Under the pieces are notes generated by a model. It was given only the letters and a program-made list of their open reading frames with translations, made no database searches and had not been told where the DNA came from. Shown piece by piece: positions 22,943-35,925 of a stretch of DNA of 64,000 bases. How positions within the stretch are numbered: position 1 is the first letter of the stretch; the number at the start of each line of letters is the position of its first letter. Location of the stretch: the NCBI GenBank assembly GCA_010015655.1, contig ML976801.1, positions 1-64,000 on the forward strand, in the 5' to 3' direction. The position numbers and the translations under genes are program-made. The DNA is from Bimuria novae-zelandiae CBS 107.79. Its lineage: Eukaryota; Ascomycota; Dothideomycetes; Pleosporales; Didymosphaeriaceae.

Positions 22943-25900
22943 TCACATGCCAGCCTTCTTCATCAGCCCGCCTTCGGTCGCCCTAACCCGCGCTCCCAGA
23001 CTTGTCAAGAAATTCAAGACACTCTGCTCATCAAGCGTTGAAGCTTCCTTGACCTTCAAGCTCGGGGCGTTCTTTGCCTCTTCAAGCCCCATCTCAACCG
23101 CTCTCAGCCTCTCACCAACCCTCCTCATAACCCCGACGATGGCCCCCTCCAGCAATCTCTCCAGCTTCTCCATCCACAGCCCATGCACCCCACTCGACCC
23201 ACCCACCTTCGAGAACTCCACGAGCAACTTCCTAATACGCACACCACTTTCCGACGCAAGATCACTTTCCCACCCCAACACTACACCCGCCGCACACAGC
23301 ACCCTCATCCCCAGCGTAAATACCTCCACCTTACTCGTCCAACCGAGCGCGCCATCTTTCTCCACCACCGCCGTTTCCAAGAACACCTCCAGCGCTTCTT
23401 CAACCCATGCCACAAGACCGTTTTGCAGGGCCGAAGGGACGAAAGAGGGTGGGAGCGAGGCGAGCACGCGCGCCCAGAACACCGCGTCGAGCGTGGGATC
23501 AATGAATAGGTTCTGCTTCTCGCTTGCGAAGAGCGTGGTATCCTCTTTTCTCTCCTCTTGGAATGTGACCCCGAAGGCGGTGCTGAAGAGAGGGGCGTGA
23601 AAGGGTGTGCTTGTTAGCCTTCGCACAGCTTCTTTGCACAGATCTGGAGAGGTGGAAAAGTACGTGATGAGGAAAGCTGCGAGGCGGTGCGTTGTTAGGA
23701 TAGGGACCAAGGGTGTGAGAGGTGGTGTAGTACTTGGTAAGTGCGCGTTGAGGAGAGAGGTGGTGGCAACGGCGGCGTAGTCGCGGATCTCGTCGTCGTC
23801 GTCATTGAGCATGTCATATAGGACGATGGCGAGGGCGAGGAGGAGAGGGCCGGTGGTGCGGGATGTGGGCGAGAGCGTCCAGATGTGTTGCAGTGCGCGG
23901 GTGGAGTTTACGGCCGCGAAGCGCGCGTCGAAGGGGTTGGTATCGACGATGGTGAGGCGCAGGATGCGGATGTATCGCGCGATTCTGGGGAAGATATTGT
24001 GGCGCTGGGCCGGGTAGTGCTTGTAGGTGTAGTCGAGGAAGTAGCCGAGGAGATGAAGGGCGCTTTGTGCGTTCAATGGTGCACTTTGCAGGCATTGCTC
24101 TTCGAGCTTGTTGAGTGTGGCGAGAAGGTCGCTTTCGCGGATGAGGTCTAGGACTTCTTGGGGCATACCAGGTTGGGATAGACCATCTGCAAGTACAGAC
24201 TGTGCTTTAAAGAGGACTTCGGCATCCTGAGCTGAGAGAACAAGGCAGTATACGTCGTGCAGGATGAGAGAGATCTGTAGCACAGGACCGCGTAGGGTCT
24301 TGAGCTGGGTGACCTCATCAATAGTGTCTAGGGCTGCTGCGCAGGTATCTGGAGCCTAGAAAAAAATCGATTAGTTTGTCGTTACATCGAACAAGAGGTA
24401 AGGTTACTCACCTCTGCGGCCAAAATTTGGAGAGCGCCGCCAATGCCCTGGTATTCTTTCGCTAGGTAGACCTCGATCCGCTCAGGGCGGAGGATGACGC
24501 GGTCAGTGAAGAAAACTTCTGCTAACGATTTCTGGAGCAGAGAATCAACGCCTGAAATGTTCAGGGCGAAGGGATGCTCAGGTCCAATGCCAATAGCGGT
24601 CGTCAGCGCCGTCCAAACACCTATTGTCGCATCATCCGCTCCAAATTCGATCATGTACATCCCACATGCAGTTACAAGATCGATGAAAGCAGCTTTAACA
24701 TATGGACAGCTGATCTCGGTATACCAAGCAGTAGTGCAGATACTGAGATGGAGCATGAACTCTCGTAGAAATTGCTGGCCTAGAATCAAACGATTAGCGA
24801 CGTTGCTTTCGTACTAACTTGGTCAAACGAAAGGGCACAGAAGAAAGGTCATACATTGATCATTGCTCTGTAGAGCCTTGGAGAAACAGTATTTGATGCA
24901 GAGCAGCTTTCCATGCTTAGCATTGGTAGGATCCTCGAAGTTATCCAGCAGCCACTTGACACCAGTTAGAAGCTCGCTCGTTCGGTACAACGCTGCTATG
25001 GTGCGTGCCGCCATGTCTCGGAGATGCCAATGCGGGCTTGACAACAGTCTCGTGACCGACTGAAGAATCGCCATTCGATGGTCTTCGGGTGGCATTGCTT
25101 GTCTCAGGATCTGCAGGGCCGGAAAGACGCCTTCTGCGCCGTGTAGGTCCATAGGAGCATTCGATTCTGGGGTATCGAGCGAATCTTTCAGAGGACCCTC
25201 AGGATTGAGAAGCGCTTTGATGATCCCAACCAACGCAGGGTAGTCATGGTACGAGAAGCGTGAGGTCCTCGTCGTCTCGCGCTCCTTCCAATCCTGCGCT
25301 TCATCACTACCGAGCAACCGCTCGATGAGGGCTTTGAAGAGCATGAGGCCGCAGTTACGGATGGGCCATCTGCCATGCGGTCAGCATATAACACGTGCAA
25401 TTTAAAAATGATGGAACTGACATGTTGGAGTTGATGGATCTTGCGGCCAGCTCTAAGCCATCTCCAATGTATGCCTCGGAAGAAACGCCAAGCTTCGATG
25501 TCATGAAGAATTCCTTTATGCAATTCAACGCGTGCACTTGAGGTAACCGACTCTCTTCGATATTCGAGCTTTTTGCCGCTATAGAAGTTTCGACTGTAAG
25601 ATCCTGCATCGCTTGTGGGAACAGCTTGCCGCTAGTCTGCGGCTCTGAGGCTATGATGCCAGCCATGAGTGCGGGTATGCCACCAGAGCGTCGAGTGATA
25701 GCATGCGCCTGTGCTTGGATGCTCGAGAGGGTTTCCTAAGTCGTAATAAGGACAACATTTTGATTAACAGGATGACCGCTTACCTGATACCACTTCTGTG
25801 GTAAGCCTCGCAAACTTTCGTCCTCAACAGAATAGCATCGCCGGCAAAATGCTGCGAAGGTCTGCGCTACAGCTGAGAATGCCCCTCGGTGGCGTAGCTC

Positions 25901-28574
25901 AATGAGTTGTGTGAAGCACAATCGACCGAGCTCTTCAAACCTGATCGGAGTGATTACATCTCGCTCTTGATTCCCGATGGGGGCTCTTGTTGCGAGCACT
26001 CTCAAAAGTGTACTGCAATCGTCAAAAAAAGTATGGAACACTGCGAGCTAACTGCATACCTGGCTTCTTTGAGACCTCTCCATGAATAACTGAGTATTTC
26101 TTTGGTATCAAGACTGATCTCTTCTTCCATGTCCTCAGGAACATGCCCCTCGGGAGCGTCCGCCGAGAGGATGTTCTTAACAATGTCCCATGTCGTGTTG
26201 AAGTCTTCGAGAAACCGGTGATGAAAAGATTTCAGCACGTTGAAGCTATCATCATCTAGATGATCCAAGGCGCCGTAGAATCCATCGTGATCCACAATAT
26301 ACCTGTTGCAGTCAGTTTGACAGCACCGCAATCTTCAAAGTTCATACCTGATGGCAGCGAAGATTCCATGGACAGGGCGACCATTGACTGCCTCAAAGAG
26401 ATTGTTCTGGGCTATCCCGATGGTCTCTTGCAATTGCATTCTAAGACGATGAACAACGTCTGTCTTGGTGACAACAAGAACGTCCCCAGATTGCGGAATG
26501 TTACTAGAAGCTGGCACACATGAATAGTAAAGTGAATAGGCTCGCGCTAGTCCATCGGCATGATCCGCGCGTCCAGTGCGAAGCATGGTGGCCTCAGCGC
26601 GGTTGATGAACAGCGGCAGCATTGTCAGAGCAGTAGTCTTCTCTTTTTCTGGCATAGACTCGAAAAATATTTGCAGAATGGAGGTCGCTGTATCTCTAAC
26701 GTCTTCGAAGGCATCCAGCATCATATCAAGTAGCTTTCGGATCAATGCAGTGTTTGATATTTGCAGTCCGTGGGCCCAATGTAGCTGGCCCTGGGCGCCT
26801 TTAGAGAGCAGACGATGTGGTATGCGTGGATCAAGGCCAGATTTGAGTACAACCATCAACGCTCGTAGTGCCGTTATTCGTCTTTGATAAGCTGCGTCTG
26901 GGCGAATTTCCCCCTCCAGGAAATCGATGTACCACTTAATGAATTGTAAGGAATCTGCCAGTGGGTCTTTGAGTATGGATTGACTACCGGTCTTGGAACA
27001 TGCGGATGGAAAAGGAAGACGATTCTCGGTTCTCGAAGTTGCCTTTGCAGCCGATTTTGCCAGAGTTGCTGTACTCCCACGCAAGCGGTTGAAGAGCCTT
27101 TGGATGTAGCTGATAAGCTCGCGTCGGAAATTAACGTCTGGATCGGTGTGCAAGTGCAACAAATTTTTCTTGAGCGATTTAAAAATACCGCCGGTGATAG
27201 TTCGTGTTATGTTTGTGGAATAAACGCAGGTAAACAATCCTGCGAGCCGCACTTCACTTTTCATATGCGAGAGCCAAGCTCCAAAGATGTCATCAGTAAG
27301 AACCAGAGCATCGTGGTGAATCTCAATAGGACAGTGCAATCGGTAATCTGGACCTCCGTATCAGCAGTGTAAGTAAACGCATCGCTTGGGCCGTGCATCA
27401 TGAAAACAGTGCACTAAAGTGCGACTTGACATGTACAGCTGATAAAAAATAATGAACTTCCTCGTCAACTTTGTGCCACTTACCGACGTCCGTCACAATT
27501 CCTAGTTCTTTGCCAGTTTGTATTGAGGCAAGAAGCATTCGAAACTCCTCAAATTCCTCCAACTCGTTAGATTCCGTATTATGGGCGGCCAAATCTTCTG
27601 GAATAGGCCCTGTGGACGCCACATGGCGAGGGAAGTGTAGGTACGACAGAAAGTGAAAGTATTCTTCAACATTCGGCAAGAAACAGTGAGGAAAGACGTG
27701 TGTCTTGAACTCCTGCATCCGATCTGGCCATCGATAGAGGCAATCAACGACCGGTTCAATCCAAATGGAAGCAATGCTCCCGTCGGAACTTGCTGCTTCT
27801 TGAGAGTATGTTCGGCGCAACTGAGCAAGAAAGTTTTTGATCAGGTGGCCAGCCGATAGAGACGTGTCATGGTGAACAACCCAAGATAAGAAAATGGCGA
27901 ACAAATCTTGAACCCTCGTTCCACCAGCAGATGGCTGTGAGGTGTTGTTGAGGATTCTTGCATATACCTCCTCGAGGCTCGGGATGGTTGCAACATCTTT
28001 TTGCAGGAAATGTGCGAGGGCTTGCAATGCTGGTTTTACTTTTATGCGATCCTGCCTTTGACATATAATGTCAACTATATTGAAGATCGTCCGGTTCTGA
28101 AGTTCGAATGCGCGTTGATTTTGATTTCGAAGGAGAATAGCAGTGAGGGTCACCAGGACCTGTCTCACGGACTTCCCTTTTGCGTTATCGGATTTCTCGA
28201 GATACATTAAGAAGGCTCTTGACCATATAGAGTCATCTAGGATAGCTTCTTGGATGTATTGTGATTCTAGCGCTTGACATCTTTCAAGTATAGCGCAAAG
28301 CACGTTACATACGGCTGCTCGGTGCGAAGAGCTGAGCGTAGACGATTCTGCCGTTTCCAGCAGAGGATCCAATACATCATGCAAGCTTCTAAAGCACTAG
28401 TCAGACAAGATCCGGGCACAACACGCAAAAATTCACGGACTTCGCTTCTTACTTGACACCAATTTCTGGTTCCAGAGCCGTCAGGTTTGGGAAGAAGCCC
28501 ACTATATCTCTCGATATATTTCTGAGCGTTTGTTCCGGAACGGGTATCTCTTCCGAAAATGTCGGTCCTGCCAT
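22943..28574 (-). CDS. TRM732: THADA/Trm732-type tRNA 2'-O-methylation partner (DUF2428)
   Basis: Nine exons (28574-28453, 28388-27484, 27347-26348, 26302-26060, 26012-25784, 25735-25422, 25369-24855, 24779-24412, 24355-22943) total 5109 nt, 1702 aa, with every junction in frame. Trm732 binds the methyltransferase Trm7 and directs 2'-O-methylation of nucleotide 32 in the anticodon loop of certain tRNAs; THADA is the animal counterpart. The protein is a long alpha-solenoid of HEAT/ARM-like helices. The diagnostic DUF2428 core is at about residues 935-960: INSNIWPIRNCGLMLF then KALIERLLG, created precisely by the splice at 25421/25370. A second landmark, NDDDDEIRDYAA, lies in the last exon. The start (MAGPTFSEE) is the first ATG in frame after an upstream stop. 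The acceptor of exon 3 could be 27347 or four bases upstream (27351). Confidence 0.9.
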
Positions 28575-29450
28575 AATGAGCGTTGGCTTGCACAGACGAA
28601 GACGAGCGCTGGGTGCTGTCGCGCCCAAAGTGCTCGAAAAAGAATGTGGGACGCTAGCCGAATTGAGTGATGACTAAGACGATAGACCTCCATGACGACG
28701 CTCAGTCCAGTCTCCGTTCCACATTCGCCGACTACGATGTGATATAGTCCAACTTATACTCTAAGTTTATTCTATCTGTTGAAAACCTATTAGCGGTGGC
28801 GCAAGTGCTGGGCGGACTTCGAGCGGAATTTTCTGGGAAGTGCGCATCCCGCAATGCAACCCAGCATTGATAGCGCATGGGAAATTTTGGTCAGGTAATA
28901 GTGTTCGGGGCGGCTATTTGATTCATTTGGTAAGCCCGGCCGGTCGATTCATACGTGCTGAAGCGTTTGCCTTGGGGACGTGGGTGCCCGTCGGCCACTC
29001 TCAAAAATACGTTACACGCACGTGCGTTTCCTCAAAAAGATCGATAGTATTAAGGTCATGCACGAATAGAGAGCGAGATTACATTTGGCTATTCGAAAAT
29101 CAAAGTTAAACAGCGGTATATCAAAAAGCCAGGCCGCCCCCATCGCCCGTTTGCAACATGGACCAGCAGCACACCGCACAAAGCCGGCACCTGAGCGCGC
29201 GGCCACGGGCATTGCGGGCTGATTGTAGCATATTTCGACTACAAACGCTCTTCTTGGTCTGATTGGAGAGAGGTATCGGCCAAGAGAAAGACCTTATTTA
29301 CTCCACTCGAAACATACTTTCGCATTGGACGGAGAAGCACACACACGCATCGCCGAAGCGGCCGACGACCAGGCCCCCTGTAGTCAAATTTTTTGTAATT
29401 GGCACTGTACAGCATTAGTTGGTTGAGGTTACGTACGAGTCCTGGTCTTC
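28575..29450. promoter_or_regulatory. Divergent intergenic, TRM732 (-) and unknown gene (+)
   Basis: About 880 bp without a supported reading frame. It should hold both promoters. I see no TATA box close to either start and no clear binding-site array. Confidence 0.4.
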
Positions 29451-32400
29451 ATGACGGACGCAGGTGACATGAGCACAAACGGACCTGTAGTAGCCACACG
29501 TGGTAGTGATGGGAATGCGCCTGCGCCAGGATATCCACGGAGCGCTGCTATATGTTCTTCAGAGACGCTTTTCGGCTCTGGATCAGTATATAACGCTGTT
29601 AAAAATCACCGACATCAGAGACGACTTCCATCTCCAGGATATCTTTGGTCAGAAAGCGAAGAGGTAATTTTTTGTTTACAGTGCTGCCTTTTGCCTGTAC
29701 CTCCATGTCAATAAGTTGGCGAATAAAGTTCCTCAATCTTGCTCACAAATTCCAGGCAAGTGACGAAGACTCTTTCCAGGAAGAACCACATGCATCCCAC
29801 GAGTTCCCCGCGTAAACAGACGGCTACCACCTGAACCATTCCTCAACAAGACGTGAATCCTCTGGTGCTTTGGGACTCCCGCACTCACTTGGCGTAGTGG
29901 AGGAATCTTTCACTTCCCGACGAGAGCCCTCACCCACAAGGATGGATAAGGTAGCTCAGCTTATCGGGTACCCCGAAAGTGATTTCGAGGAAGAGTCGGA
30001 CCAAGAGTTACAGTCCCCAAGATTCCACACCTCTCACAACAGATATCACTCACCTACTCCGCACATCGCGTTTGTCCCCCAGTCCACATCAACTGTGACC
30101 CCACGTGGGGGCTCCACTGCTCGGAAACCTACCGTCAAGATGGGCGGTTGCAGAAATCCAAAGCGTACGTAATATATCATATGAACTATTCAGGATAAAT
30201 TGTTTCATGCCTGATGACTTATATCACCATGCTTAGAAGGTCCTTTTTCTCAGTCTTCATCGGACGAAGGCAATGACTCGTCCGACATTGAAGACAGCGA
30301 GGCATCCGACAATGACGACGATGATGAATCAACACGAACACCACCGCGGACGTTGCAGCAAGTTCCCTCGCAAGCATCACGGCAAGCATCATCTCAAGCA
30401 TCCCGTCAGACCCCACTGCAATCACCATCACTGACACAGCTACAAAGACCGGCTCCGGCATCATCGCAAGCCATATCTCGGAACAAGATCAGATTTGCTC
30501 GCATTCAGCAAGCAATCGCCAAGAACAACCCTGCGAAGGCTGCACATGAAACCAAGAAAATGTTGAACGACAGCGCCGTTGTATCCCAACCTAGGCAACC
30601 AGCAAGTGTGGTTAATTCCACAAGCTCCAGCTCACAGTTGAGCCAGCAGCATTCGAACAGAAAATCTGAAGCGGAATTCGAGGGTGATATCTCTCAGCGA
30701 CATGCGACCAAGCAGACTCCTCAAGCTCGACCACTTTCGCAAATGCAAAAACTACGTGGGAATGTGCAGAAAACCGATGCAAAGAAGTCGTCGTCGATAC
30801 AGGGATCAGTCAATGACTCTCTCCAGAGGCCACCCAACCGTCTGAACCAGAATGGATCCGCTCCAGCGTCAGCAAGACCTGGGGCGCCCGGAACGGACAT
30901 AAACGCTGGAGTTTTCAACAAGAAGCGACCCATGCCGACCTCTTTGGCAACCGGCGGTCTCAAGAATACAATGTCTGGTGTGAATCTTACGGAGCCGAGT
31001 CCTTTGGGCGGCACCTTAAGCGCTGGAATTAGTCAGAAGCATCGCCCTCAACCAAATTCCCCAGGGACTGACAAGAGGCCTCTGGGTGACACGAATCAGA
31101 GGCCATCCGTGCACGCGACGACGTTTTTTAAGAATGCAAGGCAAGGCTCTGTTAGCAGTCAGAGACTGCCCCTCGAAGCATCAGGTTCGGCGGGAACTTC
31201 TGTGTCCTCAGCCAAGACTAACAATGGACATCATCGACCACCCACAGCGGTGGCTACTCGGCCGGGTACGCTTTCTGAGAAGGCTCGAACAGAATCGGAC
31301 AAGTCTACAAAGGCAATCGGCCGTACCACGATGTCATCAACAGCTTCGAGCAAGCCTCAGGGTGCTACTGCCAAGCTTCCCACCTCAAATGGGCCGGTGC
31401 AGAACAAGGGACCTACTCTAATAACCGAAAAGCCTTCATTGTTCCCGCCAGTGGCCAAGAAGACACCCGTACCGACCACTCGACCAGGCACGTCAGCTGC
31501 TCACTTGAATCCAAGGACTGCTACTCGAGCACAAGAAGGAAGAGATACGGCGCAGAAAGCAACGCCTACTCCGCAAGGTCTTGTTACCGCAAACAATTCT
31601 GCTGAGAAAGGCCCCCAGAATAGGAGTACTGCAAATGATGTCAAAAAGTCAACTTCATCCTCTACGGCACCCAAGCCACCTACAAAGCCGCGCGGTTCAT
31701 CTGCCCTGGACAGTCTTTTGACGGAAGTCGCTACTGGTAGTAGCACTGACCGCGTGTCGGCTGAGCATCGTGGCACGGCTACCACCAGGATTTCAGCTGC
31801 GACCCTCGCGTCCCCGACGATTATCTCAGCGCCTTCAAAAAGCCCTACAGCCACAGATCTTCCGACAAAGGCGGAAACACCTTCCTCTACTAGGGTCATT
31901 CCTGGCTCGTGGCCTTCGAGTGCGCAGTCTCGTCCCATGGGTACGAGGTTGCAGGCAGAGCAAGGCTTACCAGCGGAGAGTGACACTAGAAAGTCTCCTC
32001 TCCTTCAAGCCACAGCAAAGTCTTCCTTGCAGGCCTCTACTGTATCGCCCAAATCAACACCCACCAAGCAACCCAACGCATCAATATCAGCTATCACTCT
32101 AGCTCTTGCAACAGCGCAGGAAACTCCTAGAACGCATGTCAGGAAGCCTAGTGGCCCCACAGAGGACAATTTTGATATCTTCATACCCCCGCTCCCAGGA
32201 GCACCGGCGTCTACGGGTGGGGAGAAGGTAGGTACCAAGACGAATGCTGCCCCTAGCGTGCGCGAGCAGACCTTAGAGTCTTCCGAGAATCCTGTTTCAA
32301 TTCAGCGTCATCCGGTCAACGACACGAAGAGGAGTTCTTCGGACGCTCCAACAGGCAAACCCGAAGCAGCTTCCGTGGAGAACCCCGAGGAACTAGGTGA

Positions 32401-34108
32401 GACTGACAAGGCCCTTCGAACTGGGCATGATGATCAGCGTGAATCCGCGGTCCCTTCAATGGGTCAGAGTGGCGGCCTGACCACGCAGGCGGTCTCAGTT
32501 CTCCCAAAGCGACACCCTCCTGTAGACAGCATCCAGTCCACGACCAACAAGAATGGAGTGACTACGCCATCTTTTATGAAACAGAAGACAGCTACCTCGA
32601 CAGGCCCAGACCGGACTGATGAGCGTGTTCCAGCTGACAACAGTGGTACGGTTGCACCTGAATCAAGGGAGAAGGCTCGTGTCACTATACTGGTTCCTCA
32701 TCAACAAGGGAAGAGCTTCTCCGCCGGCCGCTCCCAGGTCATTTTGAATGATAGACCAACTTCTGCTTCAATAGGCACAACGGACGTGCCAGCGCCTGCT
32801 TCAGCGCCTTCCACTGGGCAAAAAGCCCGCACCACTATCCCTAGAAACGTCGCCAGGTTTCCGAAAAGGCCCTTGGAAGCGACGAACGCAACCAAAGTAA
32901 ACGAGGTGAGTCCCTATAATCGACATTTCCCAAAAAGAATGGATCAAAATCTGACCTATTAGACTGTCTCCGAGAAGGTCGGTATTCCCACGCCGCAGCC
33001 TACTGTTACAACCGAAGAGCTACCCGAGATCATCCTGCAGGACCGGCCGACCTTTAGTCCGCCTCCAGAACCATACTTTGAGTATCGTATCAAGCAAAAG
33101 GTTTGGCTAGAGTCGGGGAGCGAGCAGGGTGCCGCGGTCATGACAATGGGATTCTCGTCTACTGTGCTTGAGACGGCGAACAGGCACGCCGAGGAGGTCT
33201 TCACGCAGACTAAGCATCAGTATCTGTCTTCTTTCCCGGTTCAGCATCAACGATCGTCAAGCTCGCATAATGACGATGGATGCCTAGAGCTTGTGGGCGA
33301 ACTGGCTTCAATCGGCTGGCCTGTAAAGCAGGTGAATCTAAAGATTTGGGTGGAGCGCGGCATAGGTGAGTTCATCCATCCTACCGACGGCACTTCTGAA
33401 CTTACATATCCTTCTCTAGTGCCATCAGAGGTGGTAGCTTTCCATCCGCCAGCGCAGTTCACGCCATTCCTTAGCAAAACGCTATACATCCTACGTCTCT
33501 ACAAGCTCATCGACCTCCCAAGCGCTCCGCAGGATGACTCAGAGAACGAAGACGACAGCGCCGACGAAGCTGAGAGCGGGGCTGAAGAGGAAGCCGACGG
33601 AAGCGACGAAGCCTCCGATGCCTGTTCGGTCGACGACTCTTCCGACGACTCAGAAGACGAGTCGGCAGCCGAATCAGACTCTGATCCCGACAAAGGCAAG
33701 CACAACAAGAAGCGGCGCGCAAAGGAGGAGCTCGAAGGCTCGTCTCCGCCAAAGCGGCGCAAGACTGCACCCTCTTCGCCTCGACCGAAGCGGAAGAAGA
33801 CCAAAGCGGCGCCAGCGAGCCACTCCACCCGTCATCATCACCAGGTGCCTTGCCCTGAGATCTACACCACGCTTTTCGGCGCCAATAACGCTGCGTGCGA
33901 GCTGCAGACCAGGATGATGCATGAGACGCCGCTGGGCAACGAGTGGCAGGCCAACAACGCTGCAAACCTGCGAAGGAAGATGATGGCGCTGCAAGGGAAG
34001 GAGGGCAAGGAAGGGTATTGGCGCAGTGAGTTCAACGTGGGGCTCGGGATCAACAAGTTCGAGTTGGTGGTTGAGCAGGTGAGTGTGAGTGGGCCGAGAA
34101 ACGTGTGA
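29451..34108 (+). CDS. Large disordered protein of unknown function
   Basis: Proposed exons are 29451-29663, 29756-29811, 29851-30164, 30237-32905, 32963-33365 and 33420-34108, giving 1447 aa in frame. I do not recognise the family. Residues about 1-240 are acidic/Ser-rich (FEEESDQE, SSDEGNDSSDIEDSE). Residues about 240-1085 are low-complexity Ser/Thr/Pro/Ala/Lys with many basic patches. A folded-looking region (about 1090-1230) contains RPTFSPPPEPYFEYRIKQKV, GFSSTVLETANRHAEEVF and LVGELASIGWPVKQVNLKIW. An acidic block and a KKRR-type basic block (nuclear signal candidates) follow, then a second conserved-looking segment PCPEIYTTLFGANNAACELQ. Weak points: the third exon depends on a 39-nt intron; the 54-nt intron 33366-33419 is open in frame; GTGAGT at 34081 may start a further intron, so the C-terminus may differ. 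Confidence 0.65.
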
Positions 34109-34955
34109 TGAGTATTGTTTTCCGCGGTACATGTCTGCGGGATGGCTCGCGTGGCATGAAGACCCTTGGTGCATGCACACCTCCACGGCTTTTTGGGGGC
34201 AATATCATTTTGGATTGTGGTTGTGGGTTTGGCTTCGGTCCCGAGGTGGAGCTGTTGCGTGGTTCGGCATTTTCGGCAAATTCATGGTCCACCTCTCCCA
34301 CGGGTCAGGGCACGTGCTCGTATCTCTCGGGTGACTCGTTTGAGGGCGATACTGGAGCATGACGGTAGGCTTATCGATACAATCCCCCTCTAAAGTCTTA
34401 CTGTACTTTTTCTTAAGATAACAATAGCATTTTCCCCGTCGAGCTGATGTATAGTAAGTGTGTCCACGAGCTGCGCCTAGGCGTGGCTGAAGTGGCTGAG
34501 GACATTGCAGGCGTCGCATCAACATTCGTCCGAAGCCGCATCGTGTAGAAACGGTGCCTCCACGCATGGGAACGGCACGCCATATGAGTGATCACGTAAA
34601 ATTGCGGCGCGAATAAGGGTCTTTTGACAGGGCAGGCATTAACTAGGCCTGGAAAGGAGGCCGTCTCGCAAGCACAACCGTATGTTCTTATCACTGCACT
34701 GTTGCCCCCCCCGCGCGCTAACGGCGAGACGATCATTGGGCAGGTAGGCATCTGTGCTTTGCAACTCTCCAGGGCTCAAGCTACCTTCAACGCTTCACTT
34801 CAATAGGCAACGAGACGTCCGTAGAATATGGCCGAGGCACTGAAGATTAGACAATATTTGCGGGGGTGTTTGGGAACGTATACCATTATGAAGAGTCTAC
34901 ATAAGAATGCTTGGACTGCCAGATAAGAACTAATACTTAACAGCTCTTTTTCCAG
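34109..34955. other. Intergenic, no gene seen
   Basis: Nothing codable is supported. The first part may be 3' UTR of the large unknown gene. A final exon for that gene could hide here, but I found no acceptor leading to a convincing reading frame. Confidence 0.4.
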
Positions 34956-35925
34956 TATACTCAACTTGATAGCGGCACGAACGCGAGAACGGTCATCATC
35001 AAGACCGCACCGATAAAATGCCTTAACAATGAACGAGAGATATTGAACATGTTTCAGAATTACCCACATATTCGACCAAGCTTGATCAAACTGAAGAACC
35101 TCCAGCTCTAGTGTTGAAGTACCTTTAGGAACTTGCTTAATGCGTCGAACATGAGAAGGTTAGAAAGGCCGGAGATTAAGTTCGTTGCCAGAGGAGTCCT
35201 CGAAGCAATGAGCGTCTTCCACGAAGCAGGTTATGTGCGTACAGGTCAGATTAGGAGAATTGCACCTTCGAGAGAGGATCACACGTAACCGACTAATTCG
35301 CAGATGTCAAGCCTGACAACATCCTCGTCAACTATGGCGATGAGACGAATCGGTTTAGCGAAGTAGACCGGGGTGACTGCGCAGGCGCGTACCGTGTTGA
35401 CCCAAATGCCGATCCGTTCGAGGAGGGTCACGTCATTGGCGCAGCGATTTTTCGCAGTCCTGAAGCAAACCTCTAACTCCGCTGGGGGACTGCTACGGAT
35501 GTTTGGTCTTTTGGTGCTACGGTAAGTTTCTCCAATGATCTGCTGCGCTCGACTGCCATCTGTAAGACTGATCAATGTGATTACAGCTTATAAGTCTTAT
35601 ATGGGGTCAAGACTGGCATATCGTTATACCTAAGGGTTACTCGGTGGATGACCCGGATTATCCCACCCAGGTGCTGCTCAAGCAAGCATCTATATTCGGT
35701 CCCTTTCCTCGCAGTTATATTGACATTGCCGATGAAGAGAGACAGGGTATCATTGCGGTCGTTGATGACTATATCAATGAGAACGGTTTGCAGAAACCTT
35801 TCTCGATGGCTGAGGATCCGGAACTTAGCGTGGAGGACAGAAATTTCATCTGCAAGATCATCAGGATGGACCCGAGGGATAGGCCCACGACGAGGGAATT
35901 GTTGCAGGACCCGTGGTTTAAGTAA
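34956..35925 (+). pseudogene. Protein kinase pseudogene (truncated, frameshifted)
   Basis: Kinase-like blocks run from VIIKTAPIKCLNNEREIL (Lys of the N-lobe) through NYPHIRP, EEPPALVLKYL, LLNASNMRRL, IKFVARGVLEAM, DVKPDNILVNYG, TATDVWSFGATLISLIWG and DPRDRPTTRELLQDPWF. Order and spacing are those of a eukaryotic-like Ser/Thr kinase of a fungal-expanded family. Damage: no glycine-rich loop exon, one frameshift at about 35076-35084, another with an in-frame TAG near 35124-35130, and TAA at 35474-35476 inside EAN-L-stop-LRWG, where glutamine is expected. HTD has become RTD. Two introns still look intact (GTCAGA...GCAG before 35305, and 35522-35586). Non-functional as a kinase unless the assembly is wrong. 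Confidence 0.85.

Noticed and set aside
34105..34362. Possible last exon of the large unknown gene (Trp-rich frame)
   Set aside because: No suitable acceptor leads into it in the right phase, and the composition looks like untranslated GT-rich DNA.
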